Counted from the first letter of the stretch, positions 37,260 to 47,133 are shown. The stretch: 64,000 nt of DNA from Lachnospiraceae bacterium AC2031 (GCA_000687975.1 JIAB01000001.1:248001-312000); one strand, 5' to 3'. The notes: generated from the letters alone by a model not told the origin. Program-made: numbers and translations.

Positions 37260-38425
37260 ACACTATCCTTTGATGAATCTGGGAATAATGTGATGTATGT
37301 CTTACCAGGATTAAGTCTGAGTTCCTCACCATCCATTGTGTAGAAATGAGTTACACCGTAATCTGAACAAGCACCATCTCTTGTTGCTTCCTGTCCAAAG
37401 ATTTCCTCTTTGTAAGCGAACTTCTTCTTAGCAGACTTCTTCCACTTGATAGGAATCATCTTACCATTTGTTACGTAGTAACCTTCACCTTCACCAACAT
37501 CATCGATATACTTACTTCCAACCTCATCACTAAGTACATAATGTGGGCAGAACTCATAGATTACGTTCTTGAAAGCAATCTGATTTCCCGAGTTCTCATC
37601 GATCTGTACATCGCCGTAAGTAAACTTCTTGTAAAGCTTTGACTCAGCGTCGTATACAAAGTAAGGTCTTGACTCGATGTCACTGTTGATAGAAATCTTG
37701 TTACAATCTGTTCCATCCTCAAGATCCTTGTCGTTGATGTTGAACTGGAACATGCTCTTATATTCTTTACACTTATCAAAGTCGAAGCCCTTATCAGACA
37801 TACCCTGAAGGATCTTCTCTCCTGATGTGTAACCAGTAAACTCTGAACCATAACCAGGTCTTGATACACGGAATCCGTAAGCTGAAGACTCAGTATTAAG
37901 ATTCATATCATCAAGATCTGTAATAAGTGGCATCTCCTTCATAGCCCAGATACCGCCCCAATGAACGAGTACAGCATCATGCTCGAGAGCCTTACGATCG
38001 AAGTTAACACGTGTACTTCTTACAGGTCCGATCTTATCTACATTCTGTAATGTATCCTGACTGAAGAGACAAAGAAGACGAGATATACCACCTTCCTCAA
38101 GCATCTCATAGATAACGTCAGCATTTTCAACACCTGACTGTGGAAGTCCAAGATTGTTGTTAACTACCATGATAGCAACATATCTCTTGTCAGCAGTAGC
38201 AGGGTCAACCCACTCACCGTTCATATCGCTGAGAACCTTACCATCCTTCATCATTGTAACATCAGTGTTTGTGCTGATCATTGATGAGTCAGTAAGCTCA
38301 ACTGCGTAAAACTGAGAATCTGAAATAGATGAGATATCATCAGTTTCCTCCTGCTTGCCGCATCCTGTTAATCCAGCAAGTAACATTGTGATTGAAAGTG
38401 CACCAGCAAGTAATTTCTTATTCAT
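37247..38425 (-). CDS. DUF3048 lipoprotein (YerB-like)
   Basis: A 392-residue exported protein. The lipoprotein signal ends in LTGC at about residue 22. The DUF3048 core shows VAIMVVNNNLGLPQSGVENADVIYEM, RLLCLFSQ and GPVRSTRVNF, and the C-terminal domain has NPGKTYITLFP. Family members such as Bacillus YerB are surface lipoproteins of unknown function. The start overlaps the ybeY stop by 8 nt. Confidence 0.87.
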   Translation of the reverse strand: MNKKLLAGALSITMLLAGLTGCGKQEETDDISSISDSQFYAVELTDSSMISTNTDVTMMKDGKVLSDMNGEWVDPATADKRYVAIMVVNNNLGLPQSGVENADVIYEMLEEGGISRLLCLFSQDTLQNVDKIGPVRSTRVNFDRKALEHDAVLVHWGGIWAMKEMPLITDLDDMNLNTESSAYGFRVSRPGYGSEFTGYTSGEKILQGMSDKGFDFDKCKEYKSMFQFNINDKDLEDGTDCNKISINSDIESRPYFVYDAESKLYKKFTYGDVQIDENSGNQIAFKNVIYEFCPHYVLSDEVGSKYIDDVGEGEGYYVTNGKMIPIKWKKSAKKKFAYKEEIFGQEATRDGACSDYGVTHFYTMDGEELRLNPGKTYITLFPDSSKDSVTYE

Positions 38426-38924
38426 AGTCTCTAGTATATCCTTTCATATTTAAGATTTCTTCCTGCAGCTTCTCCATAACTAATCTGTCATTTTCCTCCA
38501 TATGGTCATATCCAAACAGATGTAGGATACTGTGAGCTGTAAGAAATGCTATCTCTCTCTTATCACTATGTCCGTATTCCTTTGACTGAGAATCTACCTT
38601 TTCAAGAGATATAACTATATCTCCGAGAAGCATCTCTCCTGTCTCTGGATTGAAGTAATCCTGTGGATACTTCTCCACATATGACAAGTCACCTGGCTCG
38701 TCAAAATCGAGCATAGGAAATGAGAGCACATCCGTGGGGCTGTCGATACCACGCTCTGACATATTAATATCGTGTATCTTATCATTATCTACCAGAGTAA
38801 CTGAAACCTCGCACTCATAAGGACATTTGAGAAACTCTAGTGAACCAGCCACAATGTCCTTGATAATGTCATCATACACTTTGGGGTATTCAATATCAGA
38901 TTCGTTGGTAATAAATATACTCAT
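38418..38924 (-). CDS. ybeY: Endoribonuclease YbeY
   Basis: A 168-residue zinc endoribonuclease for 16S rRNA 3'-end maturation and ribosome quality control. The signature HSILHLFGYDH holds the three zinc-binding His, and SPTDVLSFPM is typical. The chosen ATG at 38924 has GAGG 8 nt before it and gives MSIFITNESD; the open frame extends 11 codons further without support. It follows phoH, the usual pair. Confidence 0.94.
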   Translation of the reverse strand: MSIFITNESDIEYPKVYDDIIKDIVAGSLEFLKCPYECEVSVTLVDNDKIHDINMSERGIDSPTDVLSFPMLDFDEPGDLSYVEKYPQDYFNPETGEMLLGDIVISLEKVDSQSKEYGHSDKREIAFLTAHSILHLFGYDHMEENDRLVMEKLQEEILNMKGYTRDYE

Positions 38925-39006
38925 GTATATAACCTCACTAAATGAGTATTCTACCATAATATATTGTTAGTGTCAAAAAACAGAGTTGTATTTGTGTTTT
39001 TCCACA

Positions 39007-40017
39007 CTATTTACGTTTTTTATCACTATATTTAGTAGAATTATTATACTTAGGTTTGGAGGCATCATACTTTTCATAAGCCTCAACAATCCTCTGTACC
39101 AGTGGATGTCTCACAACATCCTGGCTGGTCAGGTTGCATATTGCTATACCTTCGATATTACGTACAACCTTAAGCGCAATATCAAGTCCCGACTTTGTTC
39201 CAGCTGCCAGGTCCTTCTGCGACTGATCACCAGTGATGATAGCCTTCGAACCAAAACCAATACGTGTCAGGAACATTTTCATCTGAGACTCAGTTGTATT
39301 CTGAGCTTCATCCAGAACAATAAAGGCGTTATCCAGAGTACGACCTCTCATATAAGCAAGAGGCGCAACTTCAATAAGCCCCTTTTCCATATTCTTCTGA
39401 AATGACTCTGCCCCCATAATCTCATAGAGAGCATCATAAAGTGGTCTCAGATAAGGATCAATCTTACTCTGCAAATCACCAGGCAGAAAGCCCAGCTTCT
39501 CTCCCGCCTCTATGGCAGGTCTTGTAAGGATGATCCTCTCAACCTCACCCTTCTTGAAAGCGGTTATTGCCTTAGCCATAGCAAGATAAGTCTTACCAGT
39601 TCCGGCCGGACCACTTCCAAATACGATCATATTATTATCGATGGCTTCAACATACTTTTTCTGGCCAAATGTCTTCGGCCTTATTGGTCTACCTGCAAGA
39701 GTATGACATATCAGTTCATCATCCTTATCTAGATCTGAAACTCGTCCACCCTCGCCACTTGTAACAATACTGATAGCATAATCCACATTTTGCTCTGTCA
39801 GATCATTACCTTTTTTAGAGATTACCAGAAGATCATTGATAACAGTAAGAGCTTTATCAACCATAGTTTCCTCACCCTCAATGGAGAGCTCGTCGTTACG
39901 ATAGATATAGCTGATTCCAAATGTCTTCTCAACCTTTCTAATATTCTTATCGAACTGACCAAAAAGCAGCTGAACGCTTTTTTCATCGACTTTTACTGTT
40001 TTCTTAACTAATCCCAT
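39007..40017 (-). CDS. phoH: PhoH-family ATPase
   Basis: A 336-residue predicted RNA-associated ATPase. A KH-like N-terminus precedes the PhoH P-loop GPAGTGKTYLAMA near residue 142 and the Walker B DEAQNTT, with TGDQSQKDL as a sensor. The start at 40017 has GGAAGG 7 nt upstream and encodes MGLVKKTVKVDE; the longer frame runs into the rpsU terminator and was rejected. It lies upstream of ybeY, with which it works in RNA metabolism. Confidence 0.93.
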   Translation of the reverse strand: MGLVKKTVKVDEKSVQLLFGQFDKNIRKVEKTFGISYIYRNDELSIEGEETMVDKALTVINDLLVISKKGNDLTEQNVDYAISIVTSGEGGRVSDLDKDDELICHTLAGRPIRPKTFGQKKYVEAIDNNMIVFGSGPAGTGKTYLAMAKAITAFKKGEVERIILTRPAIEAGEKLGFLPGDLQSKIDPYLRPLYDALYEIMGAESFQKNMEKGLIEVAPLAYMRGRTLDNAFIVLDEAQNTTESQMKMFLTRIGFGSKAIITGDQSQKDLAAGTKSGLDIALKVVRNIEGIAICNLTSQDVVRHPLVQRIVEAYEKYDASKPKYNNSTKYSDKKRK

Positions 40018-40039
40018 ATACAAACCTTCCATAAGCCGT

Positions 40040-40073
40040 AAAAACGCCACGTCCAAAAAGAACGTGGCGGTTT
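40040..40073 (-). terminator. Rho-independent terminator after rpsU
   Basis: Arms 40042-40052 and 40062-40073 (AAACCGCCACGT with its complement), followed on the minus strand by a short T run. It separates rpsU from phoH. Confidence 0.85.
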
Positions 40074-40096
40074 AAACTAATCATATGGTAAATATA

Positions 40097-40273
40097 TTAC
40101 TTATACTTACGCTTTCTAGCAGCCTCAGACTTCTTCTTACGCTTTACTGATGGCTTCTCATAATGCTCTCTCTTACGGATCTCCTGCTGGATACCAGCCT
40201 TCTGACAGTTTCTCTTGAATCTGCGAAGAGCGCTATCGAGAGTCTCATTTTCTTTAACTACAACGCTTGACAT
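40097..40273 (-). CDS. rpsU: 30S ribosomal protein S21
   Basis: A short reading frame of 58 codons: it starts [20 protein letters not shown], continues [20 protein letters not shown] and ends in a basic tail ([15 protein letters not shown]). This is the complete S21 sequence pattern. GGGAGG and AGG lie upstream of the ATG. It has its own strong promoter and terminator, as a single-gene unit. Confidence 0.97.
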   Translation of the reverse strand: MSSVVVKENETLDSALRRFKRNCQKAGIQQEIRKREHYEKPSVKRKKKSEAARKRKYK

Positions 40274-40338
40274 CTTTACCTACCCTCCCTTCGTCTAGGG
40301 AATTATCTAACATGTTTCTTAGGAAACACGCGATACAC

Positions 40339-40366
40339 ATTATATCACACTTGCACACTTTGTCAA
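40339..40366 (-). promoter_or_regulatory. Promoter of rpsU
   Basis: Minus-strand consensus TTGACA (40361-40366), 16 bp, consensus TATAAT (40339-40344). The leader of about 60 nt contains a small hairpin (GTTTCCTAAGAAAC, near 40314-40327). Confidence 0.88.
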
Positions 40367-40371
40367 GTTTT

Positions 40372-40410
40372 TAATGAGTCAAAAGGCGAGAGAGCCAAAT
40401 CGACTCATTA
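40372..40410. repeat. ATGAGTC/GACTCAT hairpin repeat at alaS 3' end
   Basis: On the minus strand it begins TAATGAGTCGATTTGGC and ends TTTTGACTCATTA. The alaS stop TAA (40408-40410) overlaps its first bases, and the rpsU promoter begins 5 bp beyond its other end. It may act as the alaS terminator, although the T tract is poor. Confidence 0.8.
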
Positions 40411-43062
40411 GAAAATCTGTGAACGAACTTCTTCAACACCAGCAGCAAGTGCATCCTGAATCTTGGAAGCATCCTTACCACCAGCCTGTGCCATGTTAGG
40501 ACGACCGCCACCGCCGCCTCCAACTATTGGCGCAATAGTCTTGATGATATTTCCAGCATGAACACCAGCTGCTACAGCATCATCAGATGCCATAACTACA
40601 AGGCTTACCTTGCCACCCATATCTGATGCCATGATAACAACAGCCTTACCAAGCTTTGCTTTATATTCATCTCCAAGATTTCTAAGAGCATTTGGATCAA
40701 CGCCCTGTACAGCCATAGGAAGTACCTTAACGTCGCCAACCTCTACAACTGCATCTTCAGCAGATGATGCGGCTGCCTTTGCCATTTTATCCTTAAGACT
40801 CTGGTTCTCAGACTGAAGAGCCTTAATCTCATCCATAAGAGACTGAATCTTCTCTGTAAGCTTAGCAGGCTCAGTCTTTGCAGCCTTAGCAGCAGCATTA
40901 AGTCTATCCTCAACATCTGCATAATATGCTGCAGCACCAACAGATGTAAGAGCCTCAATACGTCTAACACCTGCAGCGATACCCTGCTCAGATACGATCT
41001 TGAAGGAACCGATCACGCTTGTATGAGGAACATGAGTACCACCACAAAGCTCGATTGACCAATCACCCATATTTACAACACGAACTGTCTCGCCATACTT
41101 CTCACCAAAGAGAGCCATAGCGCCAGTCTTCTTAGCCTCATCAAGAGACATTACATCAGTTCGAACCTTAAGGTCCTCACCGATCTCTTTATTTACAATA
41201 GCCTCAACCTCTTTAATCTCTTCAGGTGTCATAGCCTGATTGTGTGAGAAGTCGAAACGAAGTCTTCCATCAGTTACAAGTGAACCAGCCTGCTCAACAT
41301 GATCACCAAGAACAGTCTTAAGAGCCTTCTGAAGAAGGTGAGTAGCTGAATGATTCTTACAGATAAGCGAACGTCTGTCTGCATCAACCTTCATCTCAGC
41401 TTTTGCGCCAGATTTAAGAGTTCCGCTAACAACATAACCTACGTGAGCAACTCTTCCACCCTTAAGCTTTTGAGTATCTTCAACCTTAAATGTAGCTGAA
41501 TCAGTCTCTATCACACCAGTATCACCTGTCTGACCACCCATTGTTGCATAGAAAGGTGTAGTCTTAGTGATAACTGTACCCTTAGCCCCTTCAGCAAGAG
41601 AATCAACCATCTCTGTTTCATTTGCAAGAGCAGCAATCTCAGCTGTATCAGATGTCTTATCGTAACCAGTGAACTCTGTTGTTACATCATCTGAAAGTCC
41701 AGCGAATATATCATCACTAGCAACAAGTGTCTGAGAGAAGTTCTGATTCTCTCTAGCCTTCTGCTTAGCAGCTTCCATAGCCTTCTCAAATCCAGCTTCA
41801 TCAACAGCAAGTCCTTCTTCACCTGCCATCTCTACTGTAAGCTCGATAGGGAAGCCAAATGTATCATAAAGATAAAACGCTGAATCGCCATCGATTTCCT
41901 TAGCGCCAGAAGACTTCTTCTCGCTTAGAATCTTGTTAAACTCTTTCATACCATTTTCGAGTGTGCTCTCGAATCTGGAAATTTCCTTACCAAGTTCTGT
42001 GATGATGAACTCGCGATTCTTTGTAAGAAGTGGATAACTGTCATCATATACCTTATCGATATAGATCTTAGCAAGATCAAGAAGATTCTCTTTATTAAGA
42101 CCAAGTGTACGTCCGTGACGAACTGCACGTCTGATAAGTCTTCTAAGAACATAACCAGCGCCCACATTTGATGGAAGAAGCTTTGCAGCATCACCAATAA
42201 GCATAACTGATGTACGCATATGGTCTGCAAGGATTCTCATAGACTTTGTAAGCTTCTCATCAGCGTTATACTTAGCACCTGAAGTATTCTCGATAAATGC
42301 AATCGCATCAGTAAAGAGGTCTGTCTGATAAACATCCTTTGTACCATTAAGGAATGCAAGGATTCTCTCAAGACCCCAGCCTGTATCAACGTTCTTCTGC
42401 TTAAGTGGAGTAAGAGTGCCATCATGGTGCTTCTCATACTGCATGAATACGTCGTTACCAAGCTCTGTATATTTTCCACAATCACAGCCAGGACCACAGT
42501 CTGGACCGCAATCATCAACATCTGCTATATAGAACATCTCGCTGTCTGGACCACATGGACCATACTCAAGTCCCCACCAGTTATCATCAGCACCGAGATA
42601 ATAAATATTCTCAGGCTTAAATCCAGAAGCGATTCTGAACTGAGCACCCTCTTCATCACGAGGAGCATTCTCATCACCAGCAAATACTGTAGATGCAAGA
42701 TGATCCTTATCAAAACCAAAAACCTCAGTAAGAAGTTCATAACTCCACTTACATCTCTCTTCCTTGAAATAATCTCCAAGGCTCCAGCTACCCATCATCT
42801 CGAAGAAGGTAACATGGCTCTTATCTCCAACGGAATCGATATCATTTGTACGTACACATCCCTGAACGTTGCAAAGTCTTGTTCCCATAGGATGCTTCTC
42901 GCCAAGAAGATAAGGCATAAGAGGCTGCATACCTGCTACGTTAAACATAACACCAGTAGAACCGTCAGATACAAGTGACACTGCACCTACATCAACGTGT
43001 CCTCTTTCCTTATAAAAATCTATCCAAGTCTTTCTAAGCTCTTTTGAAGTAAACTGTCTCAT
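40408..43062 (-). CDS. alaS: Alanyl-tRNA synthetase
   Basis: A class II synthetase of 884 residues. It has the catalytic core (MRQFTSKELRKTWIDFYKERGH, VQGCVRTNDI, MMGSWSLGDYF), an editing domain with HSATH and CGGTH zinc ligands, and the C-Ala domain ending GGGGGGRPNMAQAGGKD. The true start is the ATG at 43062 with AAGGAG nearby; the frame continues 19 codons upstream into a hairpin and was rejected. An insert DCGPDCGPGCDCGKY (about residues 195-210) is a Cys-rich variant of the region after the core. Confidence 0.97.
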   Translation of the reverse strand: MRQFTSKELRKTWIDFYKERGHVDVGAVSLVSDGSTGVMFNVAGMQPLMPYLLGEKHPMGTRLCNVQGCVRTNDIDSVGDKSHVTFFEMMGSWSLGDYFKEERCKWSYELLTEVFGFDKDHLASTVFAGDENAPRDEEGAQFRIASGFKPENIYYLGADDNWWGLEYGPCGPDSEMFYIADVDDCGPDCGPGCDCGKYTELGNDVFMQYEKHHDGTLTPLKQKNVDTGWGLERILAFLNGTKDVYQTDLFTDAIAFIENTSGAKYNADEKLTKSMRILADHMRTSVMLIGDAAKLLPSNVGAGYVLRRLIRRAVRHGRTLGLNKENLLDLAKIYIDKVYDDSYPLLTKNREFIITELGKEISRFESTLENGMKEFNKILSEKKSSGAKEIDGDSAFYLYDTFGFPIELTVEMAGEEGLAVDEAGFEKAMEAAKQKARENQNFSQTLVASDDIFAGLSDDVTTEFTGYDKTSDTAEIAALANETEMVDSLAEGAKGTVITKTTPFYATMGGQTGDTGVIETDSATFKVEDTQKLKGGRVAHVGYVVSGTLKSGAKAEMKVDADRRSLICKNHSATHLLQKALKTVLGDHVEQAGSLVTDGRLRFDFSHNQAMTPEEIKEVEAIVNKEIGEDLKVRTDVMSLDEAKKTGAMALFGEKYGETVRVVNMGDWSIELCGGTHVPHTSVIGSFKIVSEQGIAAGVRRIEALTSVGAAAYYADVEDRLNAAAKAAKTEPAKLTEKIQSLMDEIKALQSENQSLKDKMAKAAASSAEDAVVEVGDVKVLPMAVQGVDPNALRNLGDEYKAKLGKAVVIMASDMGGKVSLVVMASDDAVAAGVHAGNIIKTIAPIVGGGGGGRPNMAQAGGKDASKIQDALAAGVEEVRSQIF

Positions 43063-43093
43063 AAATCTCTCCTTAATATATACGACAAAATGA

Positions 43094-43115
43094 CAAACGG
43101 CTAAAAAGCCGTTTG
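43094..43115 (-). terminator. Weak terminator/attenuator hairpin before alaS
   Basis: An 8-bp stem CAAACGGC/GCCGTTTG (43094-43101, 43108-43115) with a 6-nt loop lies between the surface-protein gene and alaS. It lacks a good T tract, so read-through into alaS is likely; no other alaS promoter is evident in the short gap. Confidence 0.5.
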
Positions 43116-43125
43116 CCATATTATT

Positions 43126-44343
43126 TTAGTCCTGATAATCAGTAATGTAAATACCTGTTAATCCATATTCATCATAAATTGTAAGTCTTACTTCGTAATC
43201 ATCTATTTCATATGAATATTCCCAGTAAGCAAGTTCCTCTGCACGATATGGATCAGAAGTAGGTTCTCCATAAGCAGCCTTTACATCATCAACTGTGCTG
43301 CCCCATGTGATTCCACCAGGAAGTATTATTGAAGGATAATTTGTTGAATCACACCATCTGATATCTGTATCAAGAGCCCAGATTGATGTTTCCTTAATAT
43401 CCTTAACATCTGAACCGTAGTTCTTAAATCCTACGCTGAAGTCAAAACTGCTATCGAAGTTAGAATTCTCAAGATATACTGTACAAAGAACCTTATCTCC
43501 AGGATTAAGTACATATCCATCTTCCTTACCATAATCAGCAAGATCAAATGTATAATCATTGCTTATAAGTGCATAATCGAAAGGAAGTGTATAGATTGTA
43601 CCATCGATAGAAATCTGCTTTGAAGCAAGATCAGTTGAAAGATCTCCTGTATCTACTGGAGCTGTTGTAGCAGCTTCTGTAGCTTCTTCAGTTTCCGCCT
43701 CAGTCTTCTCTTCTGTTGTAGCCTCTGTTGTAGCTTCTGTTACATCTTCAAGAATATTATCAAGGTCATCCTGATCAATAGTTTCAAGATCATCTAAATC
43801 TATATCATCTATATCATAAGATACATCATAATCATCAATCGCATCATTTACCGCTTTTACACTCTTGTAAATACCAATACCAATAAGTAATGAAGCAAGA
43901 CACATTACAGCACTAGCGATAAGACCAACAAGGTTAAGTATCTTAGGTGTCTTATTAGTAAGATTAGCCTTTGCCTTTGAGAGACCAATAGCACCTACGA
44001 TAACACCAGCTAATGGACAAAGGAGCGCACATACGATTGATACAATACCAAGTGTCTGTCCTTCTTTCTCTTCGCTTCCAGGATTTGAACCGCCATTATA
44101 GCTTGTACCACTATTATAGCTTGTGCCACCATAATTCTGTCCGCCATAGTTTTGAGGCTGTGCCTGATAGCCTCCCTGATACTGATTTGGCTGTCCATTA
44201 AATGGCTGCTGACCTTGTGGCTGCTGATAAGGATTTGGCTGTCCATTAAATGGCTGCTGTCCCTGTGACTGATAAGGATTCGGCTGTCCTGTATATGGAT
44301 CAGAGCCTCCCTGCTGAAACTGATTTGGATTATTGTTATCCAT
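43126..44343 (-). CDS. Membrane protein with Gln/Pro/Gly repeats and GITWGST-type C-terminal domain
   Basis: A 405-residue protein. Residues 1-90 are cytoplasmic, low-complexity Gln/Asn/Pro/Gly, with repeats of QPNPYQ and QQPFNG. Then comes a DUF4190-like pair of helices (TLGIVSIVCALLCPLAGVIVGAIG and NLVGLIASAVMCLASLLIGIG), an acidic stretch (IDDIDLDDLETIDQDDLD), a TTEATTEE linker, and a roughly 165-residue extracellular domain with LPGGITWGSTVDDVKAAYGEPT, homologous to the C-terminus of the protein at 1658-2902. Function unknown. The gene sits 21 nt after hisIE and may be read from the his operon. Confidence 0.75.
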   Translation of the reverse strand: MDNNNPNQFQQGGSDPYTGQPNPYQSQGQQPFNGQPNPYQQPQGQQPFNGQPNQYQGGYQAQPQNYGGQNYGGTSYNSGTSYNGGSNPGSEEKEGQTLGIVSIVCALLCPLAGVIVGAIGLSKAKANLTNKTPKILNLVGLIASAVMCLASLLIGIGIYKSVKAVNDAIDDYDVSYDIDDIDLDDLETIDQDDLDNILEDVTEATTEATTEEKTEAETEEATEAATTAPVDTGDLSTDLASKQISIDGTIYTLPFDYALISNDYTFDLADYGKEDGYVLNPGDKVLCTVYLENSNFDSSFDFSVGFKNYGSDVKDIKETSIWALDTDIRWCDSTNYPSIILPGGITWGSTVDDVKAAYGEPTSDPYRAEELAYWEYSYEIDDYEVRLTIYDEYGLTGIYITDYQD

Positions 44344-44364
44344 AATTATCCCTCCTGTAATTAC

Positions 44365-45183
44365 TTACTCACGACGAGCAAGTTCATCATTTATTTCATC
44401 CCATGTCACGCCCTTTTCTACCATGAGAACCATAGCGTGATACAGGAAATCTGCGATCTCATACTTAATTTCTGAAGCATCCGGATTTTTTGCAGCGATA
44501 ACAATCTCTGTACACTCCTCACCGACCTTCTTAAGTATCTTATCGATTCCTTTATCAAAAAGGTAATTTGTATAGCTTCCTTCGCGAGGATTAACCTTTC
44601 TGTCAGCTATAACATTATATACATCCTGGAAAACCTTAAAGGATGAATTCTCAACTACGCCTGCATCTTCAAGCGGGGTAAAGAAGCAAGTTGGGTTACC
44701 TGTATGACAAGCCGGACCAGTCTGATCAACCTTTGCAAGGATTGTATCCTTATCACAATCGATAGTAAGACTTACCATCTTCTGAATGTGACCTGACTCC
44801 TCACCCTTTGTCCAAAGCTTCTGTCTTGAACGTGACCAGTATGTCATAAGTCCAGTCTCAAGTGTCTTATTGTAAGACTCCTCATTCATATAAGCCATCA
44901 TCAAGACTTCGTTTGTTTTATAGTCCTGCGCAATAACTGGAATAAGGCCGTCTCCATTTAGCTTGAAAGCAGAAAATGGAATCTCTTCTGGAAGCTCGTC
45001 TGCACTAGCAAACACCTTGTTCGGAAATCTTTCCTTTGAATATTTGTAAAGCTTCGCGAATTTTGAATCTTCGTCTTCGCCATCAAGGCTAAAAACGATA
45101 TACTTTTCGCCGCTGTAAAGGATATGCTTTACATCATCAAATGTCGCTTCTTTATTGTCTAATGTATAAAAACTTCTTGCCAT
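44365..45183 (-). CDS. hisIE: Phosphoribosyl-AMP cyclohydrolase / phosphoribosyl-ATP pyrophosphatase
   Basis: A bifunctional enzyme of histidine steps 2 and 3, 272 residues. HisI covers about 80-175 ([29 protein letters not shown] and CHTGNPTC zinc ligands). HisE covers about 185-272 ([28 protein letters not shown]). Usual HisIE is about 200-220 residues; here an extra N-terminal domain of about 80 residues ([18 protein letters not shown]...) precedes HisI. The start at 45183 has GGAG 9 nt before and lies one base after the hisB stop codon. Confidence 0.94.
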   Translation of the reverse strand: MARSFYTLDNKEATFDDVKHILYSGEKYIVFSLDGEDEDSKFAKLYKYSKERFPNKVFASADELPEEIPFSAFKLNGDGLIPVIAQDYKTNEVLMMAYMNEESYNKTLETGLMTYWSRSRQKLWTKGEESGHIQKMVSLTIDCDKDTILAKVDQTGPACHTGNPTCFFTPLEDAGVVENSSFKVFQDVYNVIADRKVNPREGSYTNYLFDKGIDKILKKVGEECTEIVIAAKNPDASEIKYEIADFLYHAMVLMVEKGVTWDEINDELARRE

Positions 45184-45184
45184 C

Positions 45185-45775
45185 TTACAGAGCTCCTTTC
45201 GTAGAGAGAAGTCCACCATCCAGTCTTGGATCGTAACCAGTTGCTATATCAAGTGCATTTGCAAAAGCCTTAAATGCAGCCTCGATAATGTGGTGATTAT
45301 TTGCACCATCCAACTGCTTGATGTGGAGGTTCATCTCTGCTGCATAACTTACAGCATAGAAGAATTCCTTAGCCATCTCTGTATCAAAATTTCCTACCTT
45401 AGGAACTGTAAGATTCAGATCAAAGTTCAGGTAAGGTCTACCAGAAAGATCGATGGCACACATTACAAGTGTCTCATCCATAGGCATTACGAAAGAACCA
45501 TAACGCTTAATTCCTGCCTTATCTCCAATAGCTTCCTTTATAGCCTTTCCAAGTACTATACCTGTATCTTCTATAGTATGGTGGCAGTCAACCTCAAGGT
45601 CGCCCTTAACAACACAGTTCATATCAAAGAAGCCATGCTTAGCAAAGCTCTTTAACATATGATCAAAGAAACCGATTCCTGTATCAACATTGCTGACACC
45701 TGTACCATCAAGGTTAAGAGCCAGCTTTATATCAGTCTCTGCAGTCTTTCTCTCAATACTTGCTTTTCTTTCCAT
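45185..45775 (-). CDS. hisB: Imidazoleglycerol-phosphate dehydratase
   Basis: A 196-residue monofunctional HisB. Manganese-binding motifs [22 protein letters not shown] and [12 protein letters not shown] are intact; there is no phosphatase domain. The ATG at 45775 has AGGAGG 5 nt upstream. A longer frame to 45823 is the translated repeat element (reading MVQRGRTPLH) and is not part of the protein. hisB and hisIE are nearly contiguous. Confidence 0.97.
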   Translation of the reverse strand: MERKASIERKTAETDIKLALNLDGTGVSNVDTGIGFFDHMLKSFAKHGFFDMNCVVKGDLEVDCHHTIEDTGIVLGKAIKEAIGDKAGIKRYGSFVMPMDETLVMCAIDLSGRPYLNFDLNLTVPKVGNFDTEMAKEFFYAVSYAAEMNLHIKQLDGANNHHIIEAAFKAFANALDIATGYDPRLDGGLLSTKGAL

Positions 45776-45793
45776 ATTACCTCCTACAAAAAT

Positions 45794-45843
45794 GTGCAGT
45801 GGGGTCCGTCCCCGTTGCACCAAGGTCTGTCCCCTATTGCACC
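45794..45843. repeat. GGGGACAG-type interspersed palindrome, copy B
   Basis: Reads GTGCAGTGGGGTCCGTCCCC, then GTTGCACCAAGG, then TCTGTCCCCTATTGCACC. It directly abuts the hisD stop codon (45844-45846) and ends before the hisB ribosome site. It is nearly identical to copy C at 51176. Confidence 0.85.
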
Positions 45844-47133
45844 TTATTTAAATCGAACAGCGATTGAATTAGCGTGAGCTGTAAGGCCTTCTGCCTTAGC
45901 AAATGTCTCGATGTCTGTGTGAACAGCTCTAAGCGCTTCTTCTGAGTAGCAAATGATACTAGACTTCTTTACGAAATCATCTACACCAAGTGGTGAGAAG
46001 AATCTAGCTGTACCATTTGTAGGAAGTACGTGATTTGGTCCTGCAAAGTAATCTCCAAGTGGTTCTGATGAATACTCACCAAGGAAGATTGCTCCTGCAT
46101 TCTTTACGTGTGTCATGGTCTCCCATGGGTTGGCAGTTATTATCTCTAAGTGTTCTGGTGCGATCTCATTTGTCGCATCAACTGCGTCTGCCATGTTGTC
46201 AGCAACGAATATATTACCGAAGTTATCAATTGACTTCTGGATAATCTCTTTTCTTGAGAGTTCAGCAGTGAACTTATCTACCCACTCTGAAACCTCGTTT
46301 GCCAGCTTCTCGCTTGTTGTAACAAGTGTAGCTGATGCAAGCTCGTCGTGCTCTGCCTGTGACAGAAGATCTGCAGCAACATATTCTGGATTAGCTGTCT
46401 CATCTGCAAGAACAAGAATCTCACTTGGTCCTGCGATAGAGTCGATACTTACGTGTCCGTAGCAAAGACGCTTTGCTATAGCTACGAAGATGTTTCCAGG
46501 TCCAACGATCTTATCAACCTTTGGAATACTCTCTGTTCCGTAAGCAAGTGCTGCGATGGCCTGAGCACCACCAATCTTATATATATCAGTAACTCCTGCT
46601 TCCTTTGCAGCTACAAGAGTTGTAGGATAAACCTTGCCTTCTGCGTTACATGGTGTTGTCATTACAATCTTCTCAACTCCAGCAACCTTTGCAGGAATAA
46701 CATTCATAAGTACTGTTGAAGGGTAAGCAGCCTTACCGCCTGGTACATATACACCAGCGGACTCAATAGGTGTAACTCTCTGTCCAAGAACAGATCCGTT
46801 ATCATAAGTATTTATCCAGCTGTTTCTCTTCTGTAATTCGTGGAAATCTTTGATATTCTTAATAGCTTTTCTAATAACCTCGATAAGGTCACCGTCCATA
46901 AGGCCGTATGCCTCTTCGATCTCAGCATCAGTAACTTTTACATTTGATGCGTTTATATCAGCTTTGTCAAACTTCTTTGTATACTCGAATACAGCCTTAT
47001 CGCCATTATCGTGTACGTTCTTAATGATGTCTTTTACTATCGCCTCCTGCTCACCGTAATCATCGGTTGTACGCTTAAGGAGATCAGTCATAAGTTTGTT
47101 CTTTGTTTCGCTAGTAAGTTTAACTATTCTCAT
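45844..47133 (-). CDS. hisD: Histidinol dehydrogenase
   Basis: The 429-residue zinc enzyme of the last two histidine steps. Signature VDSIAGPSEILVLADETANPEYVAADLLSQAEHD is clear, split over the zinc and catalytic residues (Gln, His), with a C-terminal AFAGPNHVLPT-like GPNHVLPTNGTARF. The ATG at 47133 has AAGGAT 8 nt upstream; the longer frame adds 18 codons without support. A 98-nt gap separates it from hisG. Confidence 0.96.
   Translation of the reverse strand: MRIVKLTSETKNKLMTDLLKRTTDDYGEQEAIVKDIIKNVHDNGDKAVFEYTKKFDKADINASNVKVTDAEIEEAYGLMDGDLIEVIRKAIKNIKDFHELQKRNSWINTYDNGSVLGQRVTPIESAGVYVPGGKAAYPSTVLMNVIPAKVAGVEKIVMTTPCNAEGKVYPTTLVAAKEAGVTDIYKIGGAQAIAALAYGTESIPKVDKIVGPGNIFVAIAKRLCYGHVSIDSIAGPSEILVLADETANPEYVAADLLSQAEHDELASATLVTTSEKLANEVSEWVDKFTAELSRKEIIQKSIDNFGNIFVADNMADAVDATNEIAPEHLEIITANPWETMTHVKNAGAIFLGEYSSEPLGDYFAGPNHVLPTNGTARFFSPLGVDDFVKKSSIICYSEEALRAVHTDIETFAKAEGLTAHANSIAVRFK

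Noticed and set aside
40018-40056. Longer PhoH start
   Set aside because: It lies in the rpsU terminator; GGAAGG supports 40017.
43060-43125. T-box leader for alaS
   Set aside because: The gap to the upstream gene is only about 60 nt and lacks room for, or sequence of, a T-box.
45776-45823. N-terminal extension of HisB (MVQRGRTPLH...)
   Set aside because: It is the translated repeat element; AGGAGG supports the ATG at 45775. The same applies to nadD upstream of 51151 and to the membrane gene upstream of 27521.
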